Source: Chitinimonas taiwanensis DSM 18899 (GTDB lineage: Bacteria > Pseudomonadota > Gammaproteobacteria > Burkholderiales > Chitinimonadaceae). From it: a stretch of 64,000 nt of DNA. This document shows, piece after piece, positions 34,557 through 42,801 of the stretch. Each line of letters starts with the position of its first letter. The stretch's first letter is position 1. A model generated the notes under the pieces. It was not told the DNA's origin and made no database searches. It saw nothing but the letters and a program-made list of their open reading frames with translations. A program made the translations under genes and the position numbers. The DNA lies in contig NZ_FPKR01000005.1 in the NCBI RefSeq assembly GCF_900119825.1, positions 186,001 through 250,000 on the forward strand, given 5' to 3'.

Positions 34557-35093
34557 ATGCAATTTACCACCCTACCCAGCATTGAACATAATACTGCCTA
34601 TTTGCGCCCATTACTGACCACCGATATCGACGCGTGGGCCGCTTATTTGCATTTACCCGCGGTTTATCAGCACACAAGCTGGAATTATCCCAGCAGCGAG
34701 GAATTAAGCGCTTATCTGGGTAATGAAACGTGTGGCGAGCCCGATACGCGCTTGCGTCTGGCGATTGCCAATCGGGCCGACGATAGCTTGGTGGGCACCA
34801 TCGGCTTTCACAGCGTGTCCTCGCTCAATCGCGTGGCGGAACTCGCTTATGACCTGGCGCCTGGCTATTGGGGCCAGGGCATCATCGCGGTGGCTGGCCA
34901 AGCGCTCGTCGCCTGGGCGCATCAGGAAGTCGGCCTGCTGCGGGTGCAGGCGACGATACTCGACACCAATCTCAGATCACTGCGCAGCATCGAACGGCTG
35001 GGTTTTCAGCGCGAGGGCTTGCTGCGCAGTTATCGACAGGTACGTGGCACGCCACGCGATTTTTATATCTATGCCCATTTGGCGGCCGACTAA
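34557..35093 (+). CDS. GNAT N-acetyltransferase (RimJ/RimL-like)
   Basis: 178 residues. The acetyl-CoA loop is LAPGYWGQGIIAVAGQAL (motif A, Q/R-x-x-G-x-A-like, near residue 106), followed by LRVQATILDTNLRSLRSIERLGFQREGLLR, the typical motif B with the conserved Asn and Gly-Phe. N-terminal LRPLLTTDIDAWAAYL is characteristic of the RimJ/RimL/SpeG branch, which acetylates N-terminal amines of ribosomal proteins or small amines. The substrate cannot be read. Preceded by a perfect palindrome at 34486, so possibly regulated. Confidence 0.85.
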   Translation: MQFTTLPSIEHNTAYLRPLLTTDIDAWAAYLHLPAVYQHTSWNYPSSEELSAYLGNETCGEPDTRLRLAIANRADDSLVGTIGFHSVSSLNRVAELAYDLAPGYWGQGIIAVAGQALVAWAHQEVGLLRVQATILDTNLRSLRSIERLGFQREGLLRSYRQVRGTPRDFYIYAHLAAD

Positions 35094-35242
35094 GCAGCGT
35101 GCGTGCTGTTGGCGCCGCCGAGATCGGTATGCCACTCGCTATTGGCCAGGGCAGATTGCCTGTGCCCGCACAGGCTGCAATCCAGCGCTGCTGGCCTATC
35201 CACTGATTTCATTCACTTCCATTCACAGAGCATACATTCATC

Positions 35243-36229
35243 ATGGCCGAAGGCTTTTTTCACCCCACGCAGTTACCCATTCCCCAGCTCGACACCCTGC
35301 GCCTGATCGGGGCGATGGTGCGCATACTGCCCAAGACCCTGCTGGTGCTCGATATCGCCGCATCGCCCGAGGCGGCCCAGGCGCAGGCACGCAATGAATC
35401 GCTGCCGGATGGTACTGAGTGCTGGTATCGCTTCTTTACTCAGGAAGACGTGGCGCGCGTGGACGAGCCGGAATTTGCGATGGGCATGGTGCGGCACGAG
35501 TTCTGCCAGCTGGTCAAAGCAGGCACCCGCTTCCCGGCCCAAACCTGGCTGGATGGCGGCGGCAGCGGCTTCTGCTTCGATGCGCAGGGCCATGTGCTGA
35601 CCAATTACCACCTGGTCAGCGGCGAAGTCGCCACCCATTCGCGCGAGGCCGGCGTGATCGGCGCGGAAGTGCCGTGCAAGGGGCTGCGCGCCGAGATCGC
35701 CCAGCAGGACGAGTCGGGCAACTGGCGCTGGGTGCCGGCCAGCCAGGTCTATCTGGTGTCCAACCCCTCGCTGCAACGCGCGCTCTGGGATGACGGCCAG
35801 GGCCGCCATCATCTGCGCGAGGATACGGCCGTGCTGCGCATCGAGCCCGCGCCGCCGCACAGCTTGCCGCTTTCAGCCAGAACCGCGCAGCAGGGCGAGC
35901 CGGTGTGGATGGCCGGCTTTCCATTGCGCAGCGCGCGCTCTGCCAGTGCGAAGGCTGCGTTGGGCTATAGCGATGCCGACGGCAGCCTGCGGGTTTCCCA
36001 TGGCGCGGTCAGCAGCGTGGATGGCAGCGCCTATTTCGAAACTGATCTGGATGGCTCGATGGGCAATAGCGGCTCGCCAGTGTTCGATGCACAGGGCCAG
36101 GTGATCGGTCTATTCTCGCGCGCCAGCGGCAATGGGCCGAAGAATGCGTTCGAGTACGGCCATATGGCGCGCGTGCATGTGTCGACCGAACTGGCGACCC
36201 GCGGCCTGCAGATTGCACTGCCGGCCTGA
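35243..36229 (+). CDS. Trypsin-like serine protease without signal peptide
   Basis: 328 residues with a chymotrypsin-fold protease domain of about 200 residues. The catalytic triad is readable: H123 in TNYHLVSG, D194 in REDTAVLRIE and S276 in GNSGSPVF (S-N-S-G-type instead of GDSGG). The oxyanion-hole Gly-Asn-Ser-Gly is intact. The N-terminus has no hydrophobic signal or membrane anchor, and no PDZ domain is present, which is unusual for DegP-type relatives, so the protein may be cytoplasmic or exported by another route. The first 110 residues are a separate domain I cannot place (LIGAMVRILPKTLLVLDI). Confidence 0.8.
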   Translation: MAEGFFHPTQLPIPQLDTLRLIGAMVRILPKTLLVLDIAASPEAAQAQARNESLPDGTECWYRFFTQEDVARVDEPEFAMGMVRHEFCQLVKAGTRFPAQTWLDGGGSGFCFDAQGHVLTNYHLVSGEVATHSREAGVIGAEVPCKGLRAEIAQQDESGNWRWVPASQVYLVSNPSLQRALWDDGQGRHHLREDTAVLRIEPAPPHSLPLSARTAQQGEPVWMAGFPLRSARSASAKAALGYSDADGSLRVSHGAVSSVDGSAYFETDLDGSMGNSGSPVFDAQGQVIGLFSRASGNGPKNAFEYGHMARVHVSTELATRGLQIALPA

Positions 36230-36276
36230 TCACCACCCGGGCAGCCGCGGCTGCCCCAGCCCAAGGGAGTATCGTC

Positions 36277-36726
36277 ATGCCGCCGCTTGTCCGCCGCGCC
36301 GAAGCCAGGGATCTGGCCGGTGTGCTCGCTTTGTACCGGGAATTGCGCCCGCAGGACCCGGAACTCGCGCCAGAGGCGGCCGAGGCGGCGTTTCAGCAGC
36401 TGCTGGCGCGCGAGGATGTGCATCTGCTGGTCTGCGTGCTAGACGGGCAGCTGGTCGCCACCTGCATGCTGGCGTTGATTCCCAATCTGGCCAGCGGCGC
36501 GCGACCCTTGGCGCTGATAGAGCATGTGGTGACCCTGTCCGCCCAGCGGGGGCGCGGTTATGCGCGCCTGGTGCTGCAAGCTGCGCTCGAGCTGGCCTGG
36601 TCCCAGCACTGCTGCAAGGTCATGCTGCTGTCGGGCGTGCAGCGCACCGAGGCGCACCGCCTGTATGCCGCACTCGGCTTCGTCGGCGATACCGAGCGCG
36701 GCTTTGTGGCCAAGCCGCCCGGCTAG
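36277..36726 (+). CDS. GNAT N-acetyltransferase
   Basis: 149 residues with the full GNAT core: an N-terminal RRAEARDLAGVLALY, central LIEHVVTLSAQRGRGYARLVLQAALELAW (motif A with the R-G-x-G-x-A acetyl-CoA loop) and C-terminal VMLLSGVQRTEAHRLYAALGFV (motif B). Substrate unknown. Good ribosome site (AGGGAG at 36263-36268). It lies 47 nt after the protease gene and may share its promoter; the next gene is an RDD protein on the same strand. Confidence 0.88.
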   Translation: MPPLVRRAEARDLAGVLALYRELRPQDPELAPEAAEAAFQQLLAREDVHLLVCVLDGQLVATCMLALIPNLASGARPLALIEHVVTLSAQRGRGYARLVLQAALELAWSQHCCKVMLLSGVQRTEAHRLYAALGFVGDTERGFVAKPPG

Positions 36727-36816
36727 CAGGCATAGTGCGCAGCGCAGACCTTGTGCCTGTTGGCCTGCGCTACATGGCCAGCCTCTCTCTTCTCTCGCTC
36801 TGTACTGGATACGACC

Positions 36817-37284
36817 ATGTCTTTGGATGAACTCGAATATGTCGGCTTCTGGCCCCGCGTGGGCGCCGCGCTGATCGACACCGTGCTGACCTGCCTGATC
36901 ATCTGGCCGATTCTGAGCCTGATCTACCCCGACTACTGGGTCAGCGAGCGCATGGTGCAGGGGCCGGCCGATGTGCTGTTGAGCTGGGTGCTCCCCGCGG
37001 TGGCCGTGCTGCTGTTCTGGATCAAGCGCCAGGCCACCCCGGGCAAGATGGCGATCGGCGCGCGCATCGTGGATGCACGCACTGGCGCGGCCGCCAGCCC
37101 GCTGCAATTGCTGATCCGCTATCTCGGCTATTTTCCCGCCGCCCTGCTCTTGCTGATCGGCCTGATCTGGGTAGCTTTCGACCCGCGCAAACAGGGCTGG
37201 CACGACAAGCTGGCCGGTACGGTGGTGGTACGCCGTAAGGGCGGCAACACCGAGCCCGTGCACTTCGACGCGGGCCCAAACTAG
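36817..37284 (+). CDS. RDD-family membrane protein
   Basis: 155 residues from ATG 36817 (the frame upstream to 36751 lacks a ribosome site). RDD proteins are named for Arg-Asp-Asp; here the N-terminal motif reads GFWPRVGAALIDTVLT, keeping the Arg and one Asp. Two or three helices follow (about residues 15-37, 55-75 and 104-127), with KRQATPGKMAIGARIVDARTG and KQGWHDKLAGTVVV as conserved family segments. Function of RDD proteins is varied, including Na+/H+ antiport in a few cases; here unknown. It could be in one unit with the acetyltransferase. Confidence 0.85.
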   Translation: MSLDELEYVGFWPRVGAALIDTVLTCLIIWPILSLIYPDYWVSERMVQGPADVLLSWVLPAVAVLLFWIKRQATPGKMAIGARIVDARTGAAASPLQLLIRYLGYFPAALLLLIGLIWVAFDPRKQGWHDKLAGTVVVRRKGGNTEPVHFDAGPN

Positions 37285-37375
37285 TCCCGCCTTGCACCCA
37301 GCCTCTTGAAAATTCCGCAATCAGCGCTACCTGTCAGGCTCCCCACTCTACTTCGCAATTTACAGAAAGCCTGAT

Positions 37376-38014
37376 ATGTCCGATCTGCTGCAAAAGCTGG
37401 AATGGCGCTATGCCACCAAGAAAATGGAACCGAGCAAGGTGGTGCCGCAAGAAAAGGTCGAGCGCATCCTGGAAGCGATTCGCCTGACCGCAAGCTCCAG
37501 CGGCCTGCAACCGTATGAGGTGCTGGTGGTGACCAACCCAGCCCTGCGCGAACAGATCCGCCCGCACGCCTGGGATCAGAGCCAGATCACCGATTGCTCG
37601 CATCTCTTGGTGTTCGCCGCCTGGGATAACTACACGGCCGAGCGCATCAATATGATGTTCGACCTCGTCAACGAGCAGCGTGGCTTCAAGAACGAGGGCT
37701 GGGAGAACTATCGCCAGACCCTGCTGAACAGCTACCCGCAGCGCGATGCAGAAACCAACTACCAGCATGCGGCCCGTCAGGCTTATATCGGCCTGGGTTC
37801 GGCGCTGATCGCCGCCGCCTATGAGGAAGTGGACAGCACGCCGATGGAAGGCTTCGACCCGGCCAAGGTGGATGAAATCCTGCAGCTGCGTGAGCGCGGC
37901 CTGCGCTCGGTGGTGATCCTGCCGCTTGGCTATCGCGCCGAGGAAGGCGACTGGCTGGTAAAGCTGAAGAAGGTCCGCCGTCCGCGCGAGCAGTTCATCC
38001 GCGAAGCGAACTAA
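37376..38014 (+). CDS. Nitroreductase-family NAD(P)H-dependent oxidoreductase
   Basis: 212 residues, cytoplasmic, FMN-dependent. Residues 7-16 (KLEWRYATKK) and SSSGLQPYEVLVV are the FMN phosphate and nicotinamide regions of NfsB/NfnB-type nitroreductases; VVILPLGYRAEEGDWLVKLKKVRRP with its Gly-Tyr motif closes the fold, as in that family. Substrates could be quinones, nitroaromatics or flavins. It stands in its own unit, 91 nt after the RDD gene and followed by a good terminator. Confidence 0.88.
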   Translation: MSDLLQKLEWRYATKKMEPSKVVPQEKVERILEAIRLTASSSGLQPYEVLVVTNPALREQIRPHAWDQSQITDCSHLLVFAAWDNYTAERINMMFDLVNEQRGFKNEGWENYRQTLLNSYPQRDAETNYQHAARQAYIGLGSALIAAAYEEVDSTPMEGFDPAKVDEILQLRERGLRSVVILPLGYRAEEGDWLVKLKKVRRPREQFIREAN

Positions 38015-38035
38015 GCCGCGCATCAGCCGGTAAAT

Positions 38036-38075
38036 GGCCCAGCCCAGCCTCGTGCTGCGCTGGGCCGTTTTTTTT
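38036..38075 (+). terminator. Terminator after the nitroreductase gene
   Basis: GGCCCAGC (38036-38043) pairs with GCTGGGCC (38059-38066), followed by G and eight T. The 15-nt loop contains a further repeat of CCAGC. It also separates this gene from the convergent diguanylate cyclase. Confidence 0.88.
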
Positions 38076-38091
38076 GCTCAGCTGTGTCAGG

Positions 38092-39525
38092 TTATGTGAC
38101 CGCAGGCGGCTCGTACAGCTTGACCCGATTACGCCCGCCGGCCTTGGCCTGATAGAGCGCGGCATCGGCCTGGTTGAGCAGGCGATCGAGGCCCAGGCTG
38201 CCATCCGGGCTGACCGCCACTCCGATCGAGATACTGTAGTGCACGCGCCGCCCGTCTTCGAAGCTGACCGGGCTATTCGCCACGCTGGTGCGCAAGCGCT
38301 CACTGGCGCGCAAGGCCTCGTCGGCGGCGGTTTCCGGTAGCAGCAGCGCGAATTCCTCGCCGCCGATGCGCCCGCACAGGTCGACCTCGCGCAGCGTGTG
38401 CTGGATCACCGCGGCCAGATGCTGCAGGACCAGATCGCCGGCCGCATGGCCGAACTGGTCATTGATGGCCTTGAAATGATCGACATCCAGCATGCACACC
38501 GCCAGCGCCAGGCCATTGCGGCGGCTGCGCGCCAGCGCCGCGCTGGCCAGGTCGATGAAATGACGCCGGTTGGACAGCTGGGTCAGGAAGTCGGTACAGG
38601 CCAGGGTTTCCAGCTCCTGCTGCAGCTGGCGCCGGGCCGCCACATCGCGCTCTATCGCCTCGGCCATCTGGTTGAAGGTGCGCCCAAGCAGGGCCAGCTC
38701 ATTGTGGCTGGCCACCTCGGTGCGGCTGCTGTAGTCGCCGCGCGATAGCGCCTGCGCATGCTGCATCAGCTGGCGCAGCGGCAGCAGCACCTTGCGGCGC
38801 ACATAGAAGGTGAACAGCAGCACGCCCAGGAAGAGCCCCAGCGCCAGCACGATCTGCACCTGCAGGAAGAGGCGCTGGGTGCGCTGCAGTTCGCTCAGTT
38901 CGGCCGAGGTCCGCTTATCTACCGCCTGCAGGAACTCGGCAATCGGCGCCATGATGCGCGCTTTCTCGGCGTGGTAATTGAGGTCATGCAGCTGGTTGAT
39001 GGCGTTCTCGCGCGCGGCGCGGGCCGCCGGGCTTACATCGCCCAAGTACGCTTCCACCTGGGCAAAGGCGCGCTGCTCAAGCTCGGCCAGCTCGCTCGAA
39101 CGCTGCCAGGCCGTCTGCAGCAGGCTCAGCTCGCGCTCGGCAAAGCCGGCACGGCGCATCTGCTGGCGCCAGTCGCTGCTGCTCGGGCGTAATTGATCGG
39201 CGCGTGGTGGCGGGCGGGTCAGGTCCCAGCTCGCGTAGTCGTCGATATTCAGGCCCAGATCGCCACGTCGGCGCAGATCCATGATGGCCAGATATCGCTG
39301 GATGAACTGATTGTCGCCGGTGATCACATAGCTGCGCGCCATGCGCGTCAGCTCGTCCGAGCTGCGGCGCAGCGCCTCGGCAATCTGAAAGGAACGGAAG
39401 CGGCGCTCCTCGGCGGCGATGATCTGCGCCTGGCTAGCCAATATCTGCCCGGTCAGCAGGCCCAGTGCGCTGATGAGCAGCAGGGAGGAAAACACCCGGC
39501 TGGTGCTGATGGTCGCGATATTCAT
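38092..39525 (-). CDS. Membrane-bound diguanylate cyclase with HAMP domain
   Basis: 477 residues. N-terminal helix (residues 11-30), a periplasmic region to about 220 without a recognised sensor fold, a second helix (224-245, LVQIVLALGLFLGVLLFTF), HAMP (near 246-300) and a GGDEF domain. The catalytic signature is GGEEF near residue 410, active by family rule. RxxD (REVD) lies exactly five residues before it, so feedback inhibition by c-di-GMP (I-site) is expected. Makes c-di-GMP from two GTP, controlling motility or biofilm. Convergent with the nitroreductase gene; start ATG 39525. Confidence 0.92.
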   Translation of the reverse strand: MNIATISTSRVFSSLLLISALGLLTGQILASQAQIIAAEERRFRSFQIAEALRRSSDELTRMARSYVITGDNQFIQRYLAIMDLRRRGDLGLNIDDYASWDLTRPPPRADQLRPSSSDWRQQMRRAGFAERELSLLQTAWQRSSELAELEQRAFAQVEAYLGDVSPAARAARENAINQLHDLNYHAEKARIMAPIAEFLQAVDKRTSAELSELQRTQRLFLQVQIVLALGLFLGVLLFTFYVRRKVLLPLRQLMQHAQALSRGDYSSRTEVASHNELALLGRTFNQMAEAIERDVAARRQLQQELETLACTDFLTQLSNRRHFIDLASAALARSRRNGLALAVCMLDVDHFKAINDQFGHAAGDLVLQHLAAVIQHTLREVDLCGRIGGEEFALLLPETAADEALRASERLRTSVANSPVSFEDGRRVHYSISIGVAVSPDGSLGLDRLLNQADAALYQAKAGGRNRVKLYEPPAVT

Positions 39526-39632
39526 CCAGACTCATCCCAGAGCGCCCCAAGCGGGGCCGGCAGATCCTTGCTCAGCGCCCGATCTGTGCTGGCGCGACAG
39601 GCCGCCTGCGCAAGGCGGCCTGTGCGGGCTAG

Positions 39633-40082
39633 CTAGCCCTTGAGCACGCGCCCGTCGGCGTCGCGCACCGCCACCGTCACCGCGATGCCCTGCCGCACGC
39701 TTTCGGTGACCACGCAGAAGTCCTCAAACTGGGCCAGCACGCGTTCAAGTTGCGCGAGCTCGGCGGCGGGCACCCCAAGGTTCAGCGTCACATCGATGCC
39801 GGCAACGCGCATACGCCCCTGCGCATTGCGCTCCAGACTCACCGTGGCGTGCGCCTGTAGTGGCTCGGGGCTGTTCTTGAACTTGCGCAGCGCAAAAAGC
39901 AGGCTGGCCGCCAGGCAGTTGCCCACCGCCGCCGCCAACAGGCGCGTGGGACTGGGACCGGTGTCATGGCCAAGCGGTGCACCTTCGTCAGTAATCAGGG
40001 CGGGAATTTTTTCCTGATCGAAATTGACCACGAACTGGTAGTCGCTGGTCTGTTCGAGCGTGATGCTGAAGGTTTCGGCCAT
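39633..40082 (-). CDS. OsmC-family peroxiredoxin-like protein
   Basis: 149 residues. The family pair of catalytic cysteines is present: GNCLAASL near residue 55 and EDFCVVTESV near 123, the second in the typical FCxVxxS context. Organic hydroperoxide reduction or a related thiol role is likely. It is the YhfA/OsmC-like branch rather than Ohr, since the Ohr-specific motif at the N-terminus is absent. Divergent from the cupin gene at 40221 with a 138-nt spacer. Confidence 0.88.
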   Translation of the reverse strand: MAETFSITLEQTSDYQFVVNFDQEKIPALITDEGAPLGHDTGPSPTRLLAAAVGNCLAASLLFALRKFKNSPEPLQAHATVSLERNAQGRMRVAGIDVTLNLGVPAAELAQLERVLAQFEDFCVVTESVRQGIAVTVAVRDADGRVLKG

Positions 40083-40220
40083 GGTCGCTTTATCGCTTCT
40101 ATTCAGTTTGCGTTGAAAGTGTTTTAACCATTAGAGCCATTATCAGAAACAAACCGGCACGGCACAATCGACCGCAGTGCTTAGCCAAGCCCCATCCCCG
40201 TTACCCCCGAGAGTCAGCCC

Positions 40221-40712
40221 ATGCATCCAAGCCATCCGATTTCCGCCGATACCGTGCGTGTCGAATCAGGCTCCTCCTACCCCGAACCCTTCAACAGCCG
40301 CATGGGCAGCGCGGACTGGCGCGCGCTGGGCGAGCATTTCGGCCTCAGCCAATTTGGCTTCAACCTGGAAACCCTGCAGCCGGGCGATCAATCCTCGGCG
40401 CGCCACTGGCATAGCCTGGCCGATGAACTCATCTACATGCTGGAGGGCGAGCTGACCCTGAACACCAATGACGGCGCCTTCAGCATGCGGCCAGGCATGT
40501 GCATCGGTTTTCGCGCCGGCGAGCGCAATGCCCACCACCTGGTCAACCAGAGTCAGGCTCCGGCGCGTTTCCTGGTGGTCGGTAGCCGCGTGCCCGGTGA
40601 TACCGCCTTCTATCCCGATGATGACCTGGCCTGGTTGCAGACCGAGGCTGGCTGGCACGCCGTGCACAAGGATGGCCGCGCCTATCCCAAGTCCACCAGC
40701 GCCGGACGCTGA
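40221..40712 (+). CDS. Cupin-domain protein
   Basis: 163 residues with one conserved beta-barrel cupin: HWHSLADELIYMLEGELTL (motif 1 with two His and a Glu that bind metal) and later RNAHHLVNQSQAPARFLVVG (motif 2 with a His). The C-terminal part FYPDDDLAWL resembles cupins linked to sugar or transcriptional control. Enzymatic or binding role unknown. Start ATG 40221; the upstream GAGAG is a modest ribosome site. Divergent from osmC. Confidence 0.85.
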   Translation: MHPSHPISADTVRVESGSSYPEPFNSRMGSADWRALGEHFGLSQFGFNLETLQPGDQSSARHWHSLADELIYMLEGELTLNTNDGAFSMRPGMCIGFRAGERNAHHLVNQSQAPARFLVVGSRVPGDTAFYPDDDLAWLQTEAGWHAVHKDGRAYPKSTSAGR

Positions 40713-40748
40713 GCGGCGCGGACTAAACTACGCGGCGCGCGGTCGGGC

Positions 40749-40943
40749 TTAGCGCTTATCGATTGGGCAGCTGCTGAAGCCGAACAAGGTATAGGCGGGA
40801 CAGAAGCGGAACAGCCCGGTGGCCAGCGGAACCACGCCAATATAGCCCCAGACGCCGATGGCACCCGTCAGGGCGAGGCCGATCAGGGCCAGGCCGCCGC
40901 CGATACGCAGGGCGCGATCAATATTGCCGACATTGGTTTTCAT
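40749..40943 (-). CDS. DUF2892 membrane protein
   Basis: 64 residues, two hydrophobic helices with the family pattern NVGNIDRALRIGGGLALIGLAL, a short loop and YIGVVPLATGLFRFCPAYTLFGFSSCPI. The two late Cys (FCPAY, SSCP) are typical of the YgaP-like subgroup; sulfur-related genes often neighbour it. Good ribosome site (AAGGAG) upstream of ATG 40943. It lies 64 nt after the acyl-CoA ligase stop and may be in the same minus-strand unit. A second DUF2892 gene is at 51950 in the RND/thioredoxin block. Confidence 0.82.
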   Translation of the reverse strand: MKTNVGNIDRALRIGGGLALIGLALTGAIGVWGYIGVVPLATGLFRFCPAYTLFGFSSCPIDKR

Positions 40944-41006
40944 GGCAGTACTCCTTGCTTTGCACTGAAGTAGCGGCGCGCCAAATGGCGCGCCGCAGAC
41001 ATGGCC

Positions 41007-42626
41007 TTAGACGGCCTGGTCCACGCGCTTGCGCAGTTCGAACTTCTGGATCTTGCCGGTCGAAGTCTTGGGCAGCTCGCCGAACACCACGTGGCGCGGC
41101 ACCTTGAAGCCAGCCAGCTGGGTCTTGCAGTGGGCGATGATCTCCTCGGCCGTCACCGTGGCGCCGCTGCGCAGCTCGATAAACGCGCAGGGCGTCTCTC
41201 CCCATTTCTCATCGGGCTTGGCCACCACGGCGGCCACCAGCACGGCCGGGTGGCGGTAGAGCACATCTTCCACCTCGATGCTGGAGATGTTCTCGCCGCC
41301 CGAGATGATGATGTCCTTGCTGCGGTCTTTGATCTTCACATAGCCATCCGGGTCGAGCACCGCCAGGTCGCCGGTGTGGAACCAGCCACCGGCAAAGGCC
41401 TCGCTGGTGGCCTTGGGGTTTTTCAGATAGCCCTTCATGGCGATATTGCCGCGGAACATGATCTCGCCCATGGTCTGCCCATCGGCCGGCACCGGCTGCA
41501 GGGTGGCCGGGTCGAGCACGGTCAGGCCCGACTCCAGGTGGTAGCGCACCCCCTGGCGCGCATTCAGGCGTGCCTGCTCGCCCAGCGGCAGTGCTTCCCA
41601 ATCGGCCTGTTTGGCGCAGACCGAGGCTGGGCCATACACCTCGGTCAGCCCATACACATGGGTGATCTCAAAGCCCAGCTCGCCCATGCCCTCTATCATC
41701 GCTGCAGGCGGCGCCGCGCCGGCCACCATGGCCTTCACGCTATGGCTGATGCCGGCACGCCATTCTTTGGGCGCATTGATCAGCAGGTTATGCACGATGG
41801 GCGCGCCGCAGTAGTGGCTGACCTTTTCGCTGCGGATCAAGGCAAAGATCTGCGCCGCATCGACCTTGCGCAGGCAGACATTGACGCCGGCGCGTGCCGC
41901 AATGGTCCAGGGGAAGGTCCAGCCATTGCAGTGGAACAGCGGCAAGGTCCACAGATAGACGGGGAATTTGGGCATATCCCATTCGAGGATATTGCTGACT
42001 GCCGCCAGCTGCGCGCCGCGATGCGAATAGACGACGCCCTTCGGGTTACCGGTGGTGCCCGAGGTGTAGTTGAGGCAGATCGCATCCCACTCGTCCTTGG
42101 GCGGCTGCCAGGCATAGTGCGCATCGCCGCTGGCCAGCAGCCCCTCGTAGTCAAGACTGCCCAGTGCCTCGCCCGGGCCGTTGTACTCAGGGTCGTCCAC
42201 ATCGATGATGAGCGGCTTGGCTTCGCAGCGCAGCAGGGCCAGGCGGATCACCGCGGCAAACTCCCGGTCGACCAGGATCGCGCGCGCCTCGCCATGGTCG
42301 AGCATAAAGGCCAGCGCCTCGGCATCCAGACGGGTGTTCAGGGTATTGAGCACCGCGCCGCACATGGGCACACCGAAGTGCGCCTCCACCATGGCCGGGA
42401 TATTCGGCAGCATGGCGGCCACCGTGTCGCCGGGGCGTATGCCGGCTTTTTCCAGCGCCGAGGCAAGCTGACGACAGCGCGCATAGGTTTGCGCCCAGTT
42501 ACGGCGGATCGCGCCATGCACGATCGCCAGGCGCTCGGGGTAAACCTCGGCCGCGCGGGCGATGAAATCGAGTGGGGTGAGTGCGGCGAAATTGGCCGCG
42601 TTCTTGTCCAGACCTGTTGCGTACAC
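41007..42626 (-). CDS. Acyl-CoA synthetase (AMP-binding enzyme family)
   Basis: 539 residues. Activates a carboxylic acid with ATP and CoA through an acyl-adenylate. The A3 core YTSGTTGNPKGVVYSHRG (near residue 180) is a perfect AMP-binding signature, followed by YGLTEVYGP (A5), GEIMFRGN, GWFHTGDLAVLDPDG (A7), IKDRSKDIIISGGENIS (A8) and the final catalytic Lys in LPKTSTGKIQK (A10). Overall most like medium/long-chain acyl-CoA ligases; the exact substrate is unknown. Start ATG 42626, followed downstream by the DUF2892 gene. Confidence 0.92.
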   Translation of the reverse strand: MYATGLDKNAANFAALTPLDFIARAAEVYPERLAIVHGAIRRNWAQTYARCRQLASALEKAGIRPGDTVAAMLPNIPAMVEAHFGVPMCGAVLNTLNTRLDAEALAFMLDHGEARAILVDREFAAVIRLALLRCEAKPLIIDVDDPEYNGPGEALGSLDYEGLLASGDAHYAWQPPKDEWDAICLNYTSGTTGNPKGVVYSHRGAQLAAVSNILEWDMPKFPVYLWTLPLFHCNGWTFPWTIAARAGVNVCLRKVDAAQIFALIRSEKVSHYCGAPIVHNLLINAPKEWRAGISHSVKAMVAGAAPPAAMIEGMGELGFEITHVYGLTEVYGPASVCAKQADWEALPLGEQARLNARQGVRYHLESGLTVLDPATLQPVPADGQTMGEIMFRGNIAMKGYLKNPKATSEAFAGGWFHTGDLAVLDPDGYVKIKDRSKDIIISGGENISSIEVEDVLYRHPAVLVAAVVAKPDEKWGETPCAFIELRSGATVTAEEIIAHCKTQLAGFKVPRHVVFGELPKTSTGKIQKFELRKRVDQAV

Positions 42627-42801
42627 CTTAGTCTCCTTGTTTAGGGTGTGGGCGGTCTGTACGGCGGCGGGGGCGAAACGCGAAACGGCCAGACCTGGCC
42701 CTGCTGCGATCCTGCGGTCCTGCGACTACCTGACTACTGTGCACCGATCGTTCTGTGCCGACCTTGTGATGCATCAAGCCCCAGTGATTCAGGGCCTTGT
42801 T

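Noticed and set aside
41001-42644. A 547-codon open frame on the plus strand opposite the acyl-CoA ligase
   Set aside because: The minus strand carries a full set of acyl-CoA ligase motifs; the plus-strand product is low-complexity and unlike any known family.
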